Origin: an uncultured Eubacteriales bacterium
Lineage (GTDB): Bacteria; Bacillota; Clostridia; Oscillospirales; Oscillospiraceae
Assembly (NCBI GenBank): GCA_900317375.1
Contig: ONGJ01000010.1
Span: forward strand, 1 to 43,164
Length of the DNA: 43,164 nt
Direction: 5' to 3'
The notes under the pieces were generated by a model. It saw only the letters and a program-made list of their open reading frames with translations, had not been told where the DNA came from and searched no databases. Position 1 is the first letter of the stretch; the number at the start of each line of letters is the position of its first letter. Both the position numbers and the translations under genes were made by a program. Below are positions 26,040 to 38,307 of the stretch, piece after piece.

Positions 26040-27317
26040 TCACGAAGCGGCCTTTTTCCTTCGGCGTTTCGGCAGGCCTTCCCGGATGGCGCCGATGAAG
26101 CAGAGCAACGTCAGTGCAAAAGCTGCGATCAGGGCCGCGGCGCCGTGATTCATCAGCAGCAGATACCGCATTTTCAGATAGGCATGATAGCCCAGCAGGG
26201 ACGCAAACTGGACCAGCAGGGCGACGGGAAAGCAGAGCGGTACGGCGAAGGCAAGGACCAGGGAAAAAATGTCCGCCGCATAGAAATATCGTTCATGCAT
26301 GTGCGGCAGAAAGAAGGGGATGCCGATCGCAAACAGCAGGCACAGCGCCAGGATAGCCTTGTCGTTCATCCGGTCCCGATAGACCCATGACACCGCCAGC
26401 AGGTTCAGCATATAAAATGCGGCGAGGCAGATGCCGACGGTGGCCGCGGCCGCGGGGTTGTGGATGTCCGTGAATACCGAAAACACGGAAGGGGAGTTGT
26501 AGTTCAGCCCGCTGCCGATGCTGCCCGTCTGGCTGAAATAGAGCGTGACGGTTTCCCAGAGCGGTCTCCCTGCGCACACGGCCGGCAGAACCAGAATCAG
26601 ATACGTCACCGGAAAGAGCAGCACGTGTTTCCATTTTATTTTCCCGGTCATCAGAAAAACGGCATAGACCGGCAGCACGAACACCGCCTGCAGCTTAAAG
26701 CCGAACGCGACCGCAGCCAGAATCACCGATTCTGCCGGGCGCCCGTCCAGTGCGCACCAGACCCCCAGCACCAGCGGCGCCGCATACAGGCTGTCGCACT
26801 GCCCCCACACCGCGCTGTTGAGAAAGACCGTCGGCAGGAAGAACGCCGTAAAATAAGCGGCGATCAAGCGGCGATTTTTTTTTGTAAAGCGGCGGCACAG
26901 CAGCATCACGCCCCAGGCGAGCAGCAGATCCGACGCCGTGCTCAGCAGCTTGATGAAATAAAGATCCTTCAGCGGCAGCAGCGAGAACAGCGCCAGAAAA
27001 TACAGATAGGGGATATTATAGTTGCCGATCTCGTATTTCAGCGCGGCAAAGCCGCCGTGCTGCCGGAAGAATTCGACCCAGCGCGCAAGAAAGTTCTGAT
27101 AGTCCAGGGTTTCATAGCTGAACACGGCGCCCCGCAGACCGAGGCCGAGCACGAGAAGCACCGTGCTGACCACCCAGGCAGCCCGGGTTTTCAGCAGGCC
27201 GCTGTGCTGCAGCAGCAGGAGGGCGCAGACCCCCTCGATCATCAGGATCAGCACCACCGCGAGGGGCGGGGATGCAAGGCGAAGGGGGGCGGGCGACGCG
27301 AGGATGGGAACAGTCAT
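26040..27317 (-). CDS. Polytopic GT-C type mannosyltransferase-like membrane protein
   Basis: 425 residues from the ATG at 27317 (GAGGT upstream). About ten transmembrane segments. An extracytoplasmic loop after the first helices contains YETLDYQNFLARWVEFFRQHGGFAALKYEIGNYNIPYLYFLAL, and later come FLNSAVWGQCDSLYAAPLVLGVW, GFKLQAVFVLPVYAVF and FLPHMHERYFYAADIF. This pattern is that of Gpi18-like (COG5542) integral membrane glycosyltransferases using polyprenyl-phosphate sugars. The acidic DY pair after helix 1 is the expected catalytic site. It is divergent from rpoB and ends upstream of tRNA-Leu. The acceptor is unknown. A basic KRRRKK tail lies at the C-terminus. Confidence 0.82.
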   Translation of the reverse strand: MTVPILASPAPLRLASPPLAVVLILMIEGVCALLLLQHSGLLKTRAAWVVSTVLLVLGLGLRGAVFSYETLDYQNFLARWVEFFRQHGGFAALKYEIGNYNIPYLYFLALFSLLPLKDLYFIKLLSTASDLLLAWGVMLLCRRFTKKNRRLIAAYFTAFFLPTVFLNSAVWGQCDSLYAAPLVLGVWCALDGRPAESVILAAVAFGFKLQAVFVLPVYAVFLMTGKIKWKHVLLFPVTYLILVLPAVCAGRPLWETVTLYFSQTGSIGSGLNYNSPSVFSVFTDIHNPAAAATVGICLAAFYMLNLLAVSWVYRDRMNDKAILALCLLFAIGIPFFLPHMHERYFYAADIFSLVLAFAVPLCFPVALLVQFASLLGYHAYLKMRYLLLMNHGAAALIAAFALTLLCFIGAIREGLPKRRRKKAAS

Positions 27318-27413
27318 AGGGCTTACCTCAAAAAAGAAAACGGCCGGAGCAGGGCTCCCGCCAGAGGATTTTTTTCGGAAAACGCAAAAAAGCGCTTTCT
27401 TAACAAAAAAAGC

Positions 27414-27443
27414 TTGACAAATGCCAAGCGCCGATGCTAAAAT
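27414..27443 (+). promoter_or_regulatory. rpoBC promoter
   Basis: TTGACA (27414-27419), 18-bp spacer, TAAAAT (27438-27443), preceded by A-tracts at 27384-27411 that could act as an UP element. The leader to rpoB is about 130 nt. Confidence 0.75.
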
Positions 27444-27520
27444 ACCTTGCTTATTGTGCGTGGAGGAGGGGGACACCTGTCCACCTTGAAAACAGTATAG
27501 CATGATCGGCAAGTAAAATC

Positions 27521-27560
27521 AACGCAGGGTGTGCAAAAAGTGACAACTCACCCCGGCGTT
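27521..27560 (+). promoter_or_regulatory. Leader hairpin just upstream of rpoB
   Basis: AACGC-A-GGGTG pairs with CACCC-CG-GCGTT (small internal bulge) around a 17-nt loop, ending 8 bp before the GAGGAG ribosome site. It may affect rpoB translation or be a processing site. Confidence 0.35.
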
Positions 27561-27582
27561 CGTGAATGAGGAGAGAGTGCCA

Positions 27583-30500
27583 ATGCCTACGGATGTTCTT
27601 TACGGGAAAACGCTCCGCAAAAGCTTTGCCCGCACACAGGAAATCATGGACATGCCGAATCTGCTCGAGATTCAGAAGAGCTCTTATGCTTGGTTTCTGA
27701 ATACCGGGCTGAAAGAGGTTTTCCGGGATGTGGATTCCGTCACGGACTATTCCGGCAACCTGGAGCTGAGCTTCATCGACTACTCCATGAATGACGCGCC
27801 GAAGTACTCGGAGGAAGAGTGCAAGGCCCGCGACGCCACCTATGCCCGCCCGCTGAAGGTGCGGGTCCGTCTGCGCAACAAGGAGACGGAGGAGATCAAG
27901 GAACAGGAAATCTTCATGGGCGATTTCCCTGTCATGACCGAGGGCGGCACCTTTATCATCAACGGTGCGGAACGCGTCATCGTCTCCCAGATTGTCCGTT
28001 CCCCCGGCGTTTACTTCGGCCGTGATGTTGACAAATCGCTGCTCAGCATCTATTCCTCCACGGTGATTCCGTATCACGGTGCCTGGCTGGAGTATGAGAC
28101 CGACGGAAACGACCTTTTCAACGTCCGTATCGACAAGAACCGCAAGCTTCCCATCACTTGGTTCCTGAAGGCGATGGGGGCCTATAAGGAGGACAGCCCC
28201 TCCACCTGGCTCAGCTGTGTTGCCGAGAAGACCACCGGCGCCGTCACCAATGAGCGACTGAAGGAAATCTACGGCGAGGATGAGCGCATGCTCGCCACGC
28301 TGGAAAAGGATACCACCCAGGACCGCGACGAGTGCCTGATTGAGATTTACCGCAAACTCCGCCCGGGCGATCCTCCCACGGTCGAGTCGGCCGAGACTCT
28401 TCTGGACGGTCTCTTCTATGACCGCCGCCGCTATGAGCTCTCCAATGTCGGCCGCTACAAGTTTAATAAGAAGCTCGCGCTGTATCCGCGCATTGTCGGC
28501 TATGAGCTGGCCTGCATGGCGCTGGATCCCGCCACCGGCGAGATCATCGCCGAGGAGGGCGAGGTCCTTACCCGCGAAAAGGCCCGCCTGATCGACGAGG
28601 CCGGCATCGTCTCGCTGGATATCGTTGCCGACGGGAAAAAGGTCCGCATCTTCTCCAACGGCATGGTCGACATGGCGCATTATGTTGACTTTGACCCGGC
28701 AGAGCTCGGCATCCGCGAAAAGGTCCGCGGCATCCTCCTGCGCGAGCTGACCGAACAGTTCACAGGCGACGCTTTGAAGGATGCGATCCGCGAGCATATC
28801 GAGGACCTGATCCCCAAGCATATCATTGCCGACGACATCTTCGCCTCGGTCAACTACCTCAACTGCCTGGCCCACGGCATCGGCGAACCGGACGATATCG
28901 ACCATCTGGGCAACCGCCGCGTACGCTGCGTGGGCGAGCTGCTGCAGAATCAGTTCCGCATCGGCTTCTCGCGCATGGAGCGCGTGATCCGCGAGCGCAT
29001 GACCCTGCAGGATCTCGACATCGTCACACCCCAGAGCCTCATCAACATCCGCCCGGTCACGGCCGCGATCAAGGAGTTCTTCGGCTCTTCGCCGCTGAGC
29101 CAGTTCATGGACCAGACCAACCCCCTGTCCGAGCTGACCCATAAGCGCCGCATGTCGGCCCTCGGCCCCGGTGGTCTCTCCAGAGAGAGGGCGAGCTTTG
29201 ACGTCCGTGACGTCCACTACAGCCACTACGGCCGTCTCTGCCCCATTGAGACGCCGGAAGGTCCGAACATCGGCCTGATCAACTATCTCGCCTCCTATGC
29301 CCGTGCCAATGAGTACGGCTTCCTCGTGGCCCCCTACCGCCGCGTCGAGAAGGGCACCTGCCGCCTGACGGACGAGATCACCTATATGACCGCCGATCAG
29401 GAGGACCAGTATATCGTCGCCCAGGCCTCCGAGCCCGTGGACGAGAACGGCTGCCTGAAGAATCCGCGTATTACCTGCCGTCACCGCAACGACACCATCG
29501 AGGTCAACAGGGAAGAGGTCGACTATATCGACGTCAGCCCCAAGATGATGGTCTCCATCGCAACGGCCATGATTCCCTTCCTGGAGAACGACGACGCCAA
29601 CCGTGCCCTGATGGGCGCAAACATGCAGCGTCAGGCCGTTCCCCTGATGACCACCCAGGCCCCGATCGTCGCCACCGGCATCGAGCACAAATGCGCGGTC
29701 GACTCGGGCGTCTGCGTCCTCTCTGAGGGCGAGGGCACGGTTACCCGTGTGGATGCCGAGCATATTGTCGTCCGCTATGACGGCGGCGAGACCAAGGACT
29801 ACCGCCTCATCAAGTTCGCCCGCTCCAACCAGGGCACCTGCATCAACCAGCGCCCGATCGTCTCCGTCGGCGACCGCGTGGCGGAGGGCGACGTCCTTGC
29901 GGACGGCCCCAGCACCGCTGACGGCGAGATTTCCCTCGGCAAGAACATCCTGGTCGGCTACATGAACTGGGAAGGCTACAACTACGAGGACGCCATCCTG
30001 CTCAACGAGCGCCTTGTCATGGAGGACGTGTTCACCTCCATCCATGTCGAGGAGTACGAGTGCGATTCCCGTGATACCAAGCTTGGCCCCGAGGAGATCA
30101 CCCGCGATATTCCCGGCGTCGGTGACGATGCGCTCAAGTATCTGGACGAGCGCGGCATCATCATGGTCGGCGCCGAGGTTACCGCCGGCGACATCCTCGT
30201 CGGCAAGGTCACGCCGAAGGGCGAGACCGATCTCACCGCGGAAGAGCGCCTCCTGCGCGCCATCTTCGGTGAGAAGGCCCGCGAGGTCCGCGATACCTCG
30301 CTGAAGGTGCCCCACGGTGAAAGCGGCATCGTCGTCGATGTCAATGTCTTCACCCGTGAGGGCGGCGACGAGATGAATCCCGGCGTCAACCAGGTCGTCC
30401 GCGTCTACATCGCGCAGAAGCGCAAGATCTCTGTCGGCGACAAGATGGCCGGCCGCCACGGCAACAAGGGCGTCGTTTCGCGCATTCTCCCGCGTGAGGA

Positions 30501-31337
30501 TATGCCCTATCTGCCCGACGGCACGCCGCTGGACATCGTCCTGAACCCCCTGGGCGTTCCCTCGCGTATGAACATCGGTCAGGTCCTCGAGGTTCACCTC
30601 GGCTATGCGGCCCAGGCCCTCGGCTGGAAGGTGGCGACGCCGATCTTCAACGGCGCCAACGAGCTGACCATCCGCGAGACGCTCAAGCAGGCCGGTCTCC
30701 GCGAGGACGGCAAGAGCGTCATGTATGACGGCCGTACCGGCGAAAAGTTCGATAACGACGTCACGGTGGGCTGGGTCTACTTCCTCAAGCTCCACCACCT
30801 GGTCGACGATAAGATCCACGCCCGTTCCACCGGCCCCTACAGCCTTGTGACCCAGCAGCCTCTGGGCGGCAAGGCCCAGTTCGGCGGCCAGCGCTTCGGC
30901 GAAATGGAGGTCTGGGCGCTCGAGGCCTACGGAGCCGCCTACACCCTGCAGGAGATCCTGACGGTCAAGTCGGACGACGTGACCGGCCGTGTCAAGACCT
31001 ACGAGGCCATCGTCAAGGGCAACAATATCCCGCAGCCGGGTATTCCCGAGAGCTTCAAGGTCCTCATCAAGGAACTGCAGAGCCTGTGCCTGGATGTGCG
31101 TGTCCTGGACGAAGAGGGCAACGAGATCGAGCTGAAGGACGAGGATGACGACGATTACGTCCCCGTCGATATCCGCGAGGAAATGGTCTACCAGTCCAGC
31201 GATGACGAGATCGTTTCCGAGGGCTACTCGATCGACGACGTTCCGGCAGAGGAGCTCGGGGCGGATCTCGAATACAGCGACGACTACAGCGATGATTACA
31301 GCGAAAACGCTGCCGAAAACGCAGAGGAGGATGAGTG

Positions 31338-31338
<1 letters not shown>
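27583..31338 (+). CDS. rpoB: RNA polymerase beta subunit RpoB
   Basis: 1251 residues. The ATG at 27583 has GAGGAG upstream; an in-frame GTG at 27562 is less likely. The catalytic and rifampicin-pocket region is standard: [36 protein letters not shown]. Other landmarks are [20 protein letters not shown], the GYNYEDAI motif and [17 protein letters not shown]-like [15 protein letters not shown] near the C-terminal half, and [40 protein letters not shown] at the end. The C-terminus has a long acidic tail with [10 protein letters not shown] repeats. It overlaps rpoC by one base. Unusually, no ribosomal protein genes precede it. Confidence 0.99.
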
Positions 31339-35078
<3,740 letters not shown>

Positions 35079-35099
35079 GCATCCCCATAACACAAAAAA

Positions 35100-35133
35100 T
35101 ACAGAGACGGGAGATGCCTCTCCCGTCTCTGTA
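35100..35133. terminator. Terminator after rpoC
   Basis: A 15-bp perfect stem (35100-35114 with 35119-35133) around TGCC, with an A-run before it and only CTTTCC after it. Strong hairpin with a weak U-tract in the rpoC direction. Confidence 0.7.
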
Positions 35134-35163
35134 CTTTCCGATTCCTCTTATCGGAGGTTTTCC

Positions 35164-35934
35164 ATGCTGATACGAACGATTCTCCGTTTTGCCGCCCCGC
35201 TTCCGAAAATCGAAAGCTTTTCCCGCTATCTCTTCATCGGCCCGCACCCGGACGATATCGAGATCGGCGCCGGCGCCACCGCTGCCCGTCTGGCGGCGGA
35301 GGGGAAGGAGATCTGCTTTCTGATCTGTGCCGACGGACGCTACGGCACGGACGAACTGGATATGACCCTGAAGCCGGAGGAGCTTGCAGAGCTCCGGCGC
35401 TGGGAGGCCGGCGACTCTGCCGCCTTTCTCGGCGTGAAGGACCTTCGCTTTCTCAATCTCTGTGACGGCGGCTTCTATTCCGCCGAGGACCTGAGCGGCG
35501 AGATCGCCCGTGTGATCGGGGACTTTCGGCCGGATGTCATTTTCGCACCGGATCCCGACGTATCCTCCGAGTGCCACCCGGACCATCTGAACGTCGGGCG
35601 AACGGCCAAAACCCTTGCCCTCTTCTCCGGGAACCCCGGCATTATGGAGCGTTTTGGGGCGCCCGATGCGCCGGTACAGGCGCTGGCGCTGTATATGACC
35701 GCCCGCGCCAACTGTTTTGTCGATACCTCCGGCTATCTGGACAAACAGCTTTCGGCGATCTTCGACTTCCATAAAAGCCAGTTTCCGACCGACTGTGCCG
35801 CCGGAAAGGCCATCCGGCTCTACCTGAGGCTGCGCGCCGCCGATTTCGGACTGCGGAGTCTGCACCGCACGGCCGAGGGCTTCCGCGTCCTCGGCAGGAC
35901 CCAGATGCACTGCCTCCCGGAGGCCGGCTTCTGA
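35164..35934 (+). CDS. LmbE/PIG-L family deacetylase
   Basis: 256 residues; ATG at 35164 with CGGAGG upstream. The zinc-binding motifs of the family are present: GPHPDDIEIGAG (His-Pro-Asp-Asp) and the third ligand in SECHPDHLNVGRT. Members remove N-acetyl groups from GlcNAc-containing lipids, thiols or glycans (PIG-L, MshB, BshB). The gene sits 30 bp behind the rpoC hairpin and 94 bp ahead of an acyltransferase and a PAP2 phosphatase, which suggests a lipid- or glycan-linked substrate. There is no signal peptide, so it acts in the cytosol. Exact substrate unknown. Confidence 0.9.
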   Translation: MLIRTILRFAAPLPKIESFSRYLFIGPHPDDIEIGAGATAARLAAEGKEICFLICADGRYGTDELDMTLKPEELAELRRWEAGDSAAFLGVKDLRFLNLCDGGFYSAEDLSGEIARVIGDFRPDVIFAPDPDVSSECHPDHLNVGRTAKTLALFSGNPGIMERFGAPDAPVQALALYMTARANCFVDTSGYLDKQLSAIFDFHKSQFPTDCAAGKAIRLYLRLRAADFGLRSLHRTAEGFRVLGRTQMHCLPEAGF

Positions 35935-35989
35935 TCCGCTGCGAGGTACTTATTCACAGATTATTGATTCTCTGACCCTTTTTTCGCGC

Positions 35990-35995
35990 TATAAT
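35990..35995 (+). promoter_or_regulatory. Possible -10 for the acyltransferase-PAP2 pair
   Basis: TATAAT, 33 bp before the ATG at 36029. The only -35-like hexamer, TTGATT (35964-35969), is 20 bp away, so this is a weak candidate. Confidence 0.35.
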
Positions 35996-36028
35996 TCTAT
36001 CTATTCTGATCGTCATGAGGCAGAAGGC

Positions 36029-36823
36029 ATGAGCGTCCTGAGTAATCTGAATGACAAAAAAACACCCGTCCTCTATCGGGTCATCCGCTGGTTCGTGTGG
36101 CAGCTTTCCCCGAAATACCGCCTCGAGGGGACGGAAAACCTGCCGGACGAGCCCTGCGTCATCGTCGGCAACCACAGCCAGATGTTCGGCCCCATCGCCG
36201 GGGAACTCTATATCCCCGGAAAGCACGATGTCTGGTGCGCAGGCGAAATGATGCACCTGAAGGAGGTGCCGGCCTATGCCTACCGCGACTTCTGGTCCGG
36301 AAAACCCAAGACGGTCCGCTGGCTGTTTAAAATCTCCAGCTATCTGGTTGCCCCGCTGTGCGTGCTGATTTTCAACAGCGCCCATACCGTGGGGGTTTAT
36401 CACGACACCCGCCTCATCTCGACATTCCGCCGCTCGATGGAGCGGCTGGACGAGGGCAGCAGCATGGTGATCTTTCCGGAATGCTATGATGAGCACAACA
36501 ACATCGTGCATGCCTTTCAGGATAAGTTTGTCGACCTAGCCCGGTTTTATTACAAGAAATCCGGCAAGACGCTGCAGTTTGTGCCGCTTTATGTTGCACC
36601 GTATCTGAGCAGGCTGTATTTCGGCACGCCGGTCCGCTTCAATCCCGAGGCCGACATCCGCAGCGAGCGCGCACGGATCTGCAATGCCCTGATGGACGAC
36701 ATCACGCGCATGGCCGTTTCCCTGCCCGAGCACACCGTCGTGCCCTATCCCAACATCCCCAAAAAGGATTACCCCAAGAATATCCCCTTAGAGGTATTTT
36801 CGCATGAAGAAAAAACCGTATGA
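36029..36823 (+). CDS. PlsC-like acyltransferase
   Basis: 264 residues. It has the layout of a 1-acylglycerol-3-phosphate acyltransferase: VIVGNHSQMFGPIAGELYIPGK at the first block (motif I), WCAGEMMHLKEVPAY, the FPE block in MVIFPECYDEHNN, and FVPLYVAPYLSRLYFGTPVRF. The usual HX4D is replaced by His-Ser-Gln-Met-Phe-Gly, so the catalytic Asp is missing at its normal place; related Clostridial proteins share this NHSQM form as far as I recall. A lipid acyl transfer role is probable but not certain. Its last 20 bp overlap the PAP2 gene. Confidence 0.78.
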   Translation: MSVLSNLNDKKTPVLYRVIRWFVWQLSPKYRLEGTENLPDEPCVIVGNHSQMFGPIAGELYIPGKHDVWCAGEMMHLKEVPAYAYRDFWSGKPKTVRWLFKISSYLVAPLCVLIFNSAHTVGVYHDTRLISTFRRSMERLDEGSSMVIFPECYDEHNNIVHAFQDKFVDLARFYYKKSGKTLQFVPLYVAPYLSRLYFGTPVRFNPEADIRSERARICNALMDDITRMAVSLPEHTVVPYPNIPKKDYPKNIPLEVFSHEEKTV

Positions 36824-37493
36824 TTACAGCGGCTTTTCCCTGAGCAGGCTCAACGAGCCGCGATTTTCCCATATCAAGCTTCTCGGCGGCTGGATCTTTT
36901 ACTTCGCCATGTATTTCATAACGGAGAACCTGATCCCGCCGGAGAAATGCCATCCCATCCACTGTGCCCTTGACGATCTCATCCCCTTTAACGAGTTTTT
37001 TGTCATATTTTACGTCGGCTGGTACCTCCTCGTATTTGGCTCGCTGGCCTATACGCTGTTCTACGATCCGCCGAAATTCCGAAAGCTCCAGACCTTCATC
37101 ATCATCACCCAGGTCATTGCCATGACCTGCTACATCGTCTACCCCAGCCGGCAGGACCTGCGTCCCGCGGTTTTTGAAAGAGACAACATTCTGACTGCCC
37201 TCGTGGCCTTTATCTATTCCTTTGACACCAATACCGGCGTCTGCCCCTCCCTGCATGTGGGCTATTCCCTGGGCATTCTCTCGGTCGCCCTCAAGGACCG
37301 GGAACTGGGAAAGGGCCGGAAGGCGCTGCTGAGCTTTTTCGTGCTGATGATCTGCCTGTCCGTCTGCTTTATCAAACAGCATTCCGCCCTGGATGTTTTC
37401 TGGGCGCTTCCCATGTGCTTCGTCGCCGAATGCCTGGTGTACGGCAGGGATTACTGGCTCCCGCGCATCGAAAAGCGGAAAGCCGGAAGTTAA
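36804..37493 (+). CDS. PAP2-superfamily membrane phosphatase
   Basis: 229 residues with about six membrane segments (YFAMYFITENLI, FFVIFYVGWYLLVFGSLAYTL, FIIITQVIAMTCYIVY, GYSLGILSVAL, FFVLMICLSVCF, VFWALPMCFVA). Phosphatase motifs: CPSLHVGYSLG and KQHSALDVF supply the two catalytic His residues and Asp; the first PAP2 motif (KxxxxxxRP) is degenerate (PSRQDLRPA). Such proteins dephosphorylate phosphatidic acid or polyprenyl diphosphate, or transfer head groups as in inositol-phosphoceramide synthase. Start overlaps the acyltransferase by 20 bp, indicating a joint lipid role. Confidence 0.82.
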   Translation: MKKKPYDYSGFSLSRLNEPRFSHIKLLGGWIFYFAMYFITENLIPPEKCHPIHCALDDLIPFNEFFVIFYVGWYLLVFGSLAYTLFYDPPKFRKLQTFIIITQVIAMTCYIVYPSRQDLRPAVFERDNILTALVAFIYSFDTNTGVCPSLHVGYSLGILSVALKDRELGKGRKALLSFFVLMICLSVCFIKQHSALDVFWALPMCFVAECLVYGRDYWLPRIEKRKAGS

Positions 37494-37498
37494 GAGTG

Positions 37499-37528
37499 GA
37501 AAGCCTTCTCTTTGCAGAGAGGGCTTTC
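37499..37528 (+). terminator. Hairpin after the PAP2 gene
   Basis: GAAAGCC-T-TCTCT pairs with AGAGA-G-GGCTTTC around TTGC, 5 bp after the stop. There is no T-run, so termination is partial at best. Confidence 0.45.
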
Positions 37529-37531
37529 TGC

Positions 37532-37560
37532 TTGACGGGAAAGAAAGAGCATGGTACTCT
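37532..37560 (+). promoter_or_regulatory. Promoter of the ABC exporter operon
   Basis: TTGACG (37532-37537), 17-bp spacer, TACTCT (37555-37560), 45 bp before the ATG at 37606. Confidence 0.55.
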
Positions 37561-37605
37561 GTGGCTGAGAGGAAAATGCCGTCACAGGATTCCGGAGAGG
37601 ATGCT

Positions 37606-38307
37606 ATGAGCTATATTACATTTGAGAATGTCTGCAAGGATTATCCCGCCGGCGATTCCGTCGTGCACGCGGCGGATCATGTCTCCTTCGGCATCGAAAA
37701 GGGCGAGCTGTGCGTCATCCTGGGGCACAGCGGCGCAGGCAAAACCACCGTGCTGAACCTGCTGGGGGGCATGGACAGGGCCAGCTCCGGCCGGATTACG
37801 GTCGGGGACCGGGTCGTCACGGACATGAACGACCGCCGGCTCACCGAGTACCGCCGGCTGGACGTGGGCTTTGTGTTCCAGTTTTATAACCTGATGCACA
37901 ACCTGACCGCCCTCGAGAATGTGGAGCTCGCACAGCAGGTCTGCCCGAATGCGCTGAATCCTGCCGAGGTCATGCGGCAGGTCGGCCTGGGCGACCGGAT
38001 GAACAACTTTCCGGCGCAGCTCTCCGGCGGCGAGCAGCAGCGTGTCTCCATCGCCCGGGCCCTGTGCAAGAACCCCGCTCTGCTGCTCTGTGACGAGCCC
38101 ACCGGCGCGCTGGACAGCAAAACCGGCGAGCAGGTGCTCGAGCTCCTGACGCGCCTCTGCCGGGATTACAGCACGACGGTGGTCATTATCACGCACAACG
38201 CCGCCATTGCACCGCTCGGAAACCGGATCATCCGGCTGAAAAACGGCACGGTGCAGGAGGTGACCGTCAACGAACATCCCATCCGCGTTGAGGAAATCCA
38301 ATGGTGA
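37606..38307 (+). CDS. MacB/LolD-type ABC transporter ATP-binding protein
   Basis: 233 residues from the ATG at 37606 with GGAGAGG upstream. Complete ATPase: Walker [10 protein letters not shown] (40-48), Q-loop FQFYNLM, signature [15 protein letters not shown], Walker [13 protein letters not shown], switch His in IITHN. It is of the short MacB/LolD type that pairs with FtsX-like permeases for export or mechanotransmission rather than import. It overlaps the permease by 7 bp. The adaptor and then a SCIFF peptide gene follow, so peptide export is a possible job. Confidence 0.95.
   Translation: MSYITFENVCKDYPAGDSVVHAADHVSFGIEKGELCVILGHSGAGKTTVLNLLGGMDRASSGRITVGDRVVTDMNDRRLTEYRRLDVGFVFQFYNLMHNLTALENVELAQQVCPNALNPAEVMRQVGLGDRMNNFPAQLSGGEQQRVSIARALCKNPALLLCDEPTGALDSKTGEQVLELLTRLCRDYSTTVVIITHNAAIAPLGNRIIRLKNGTVQEVTVNEHPIRVEEIQW

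Noticed and set aside
25807-26148. 113-residue plus-strand frame after clostripain
   Set aside because: It runs through a terminator and the complement of tRNA-Leu; no plausible protein features.
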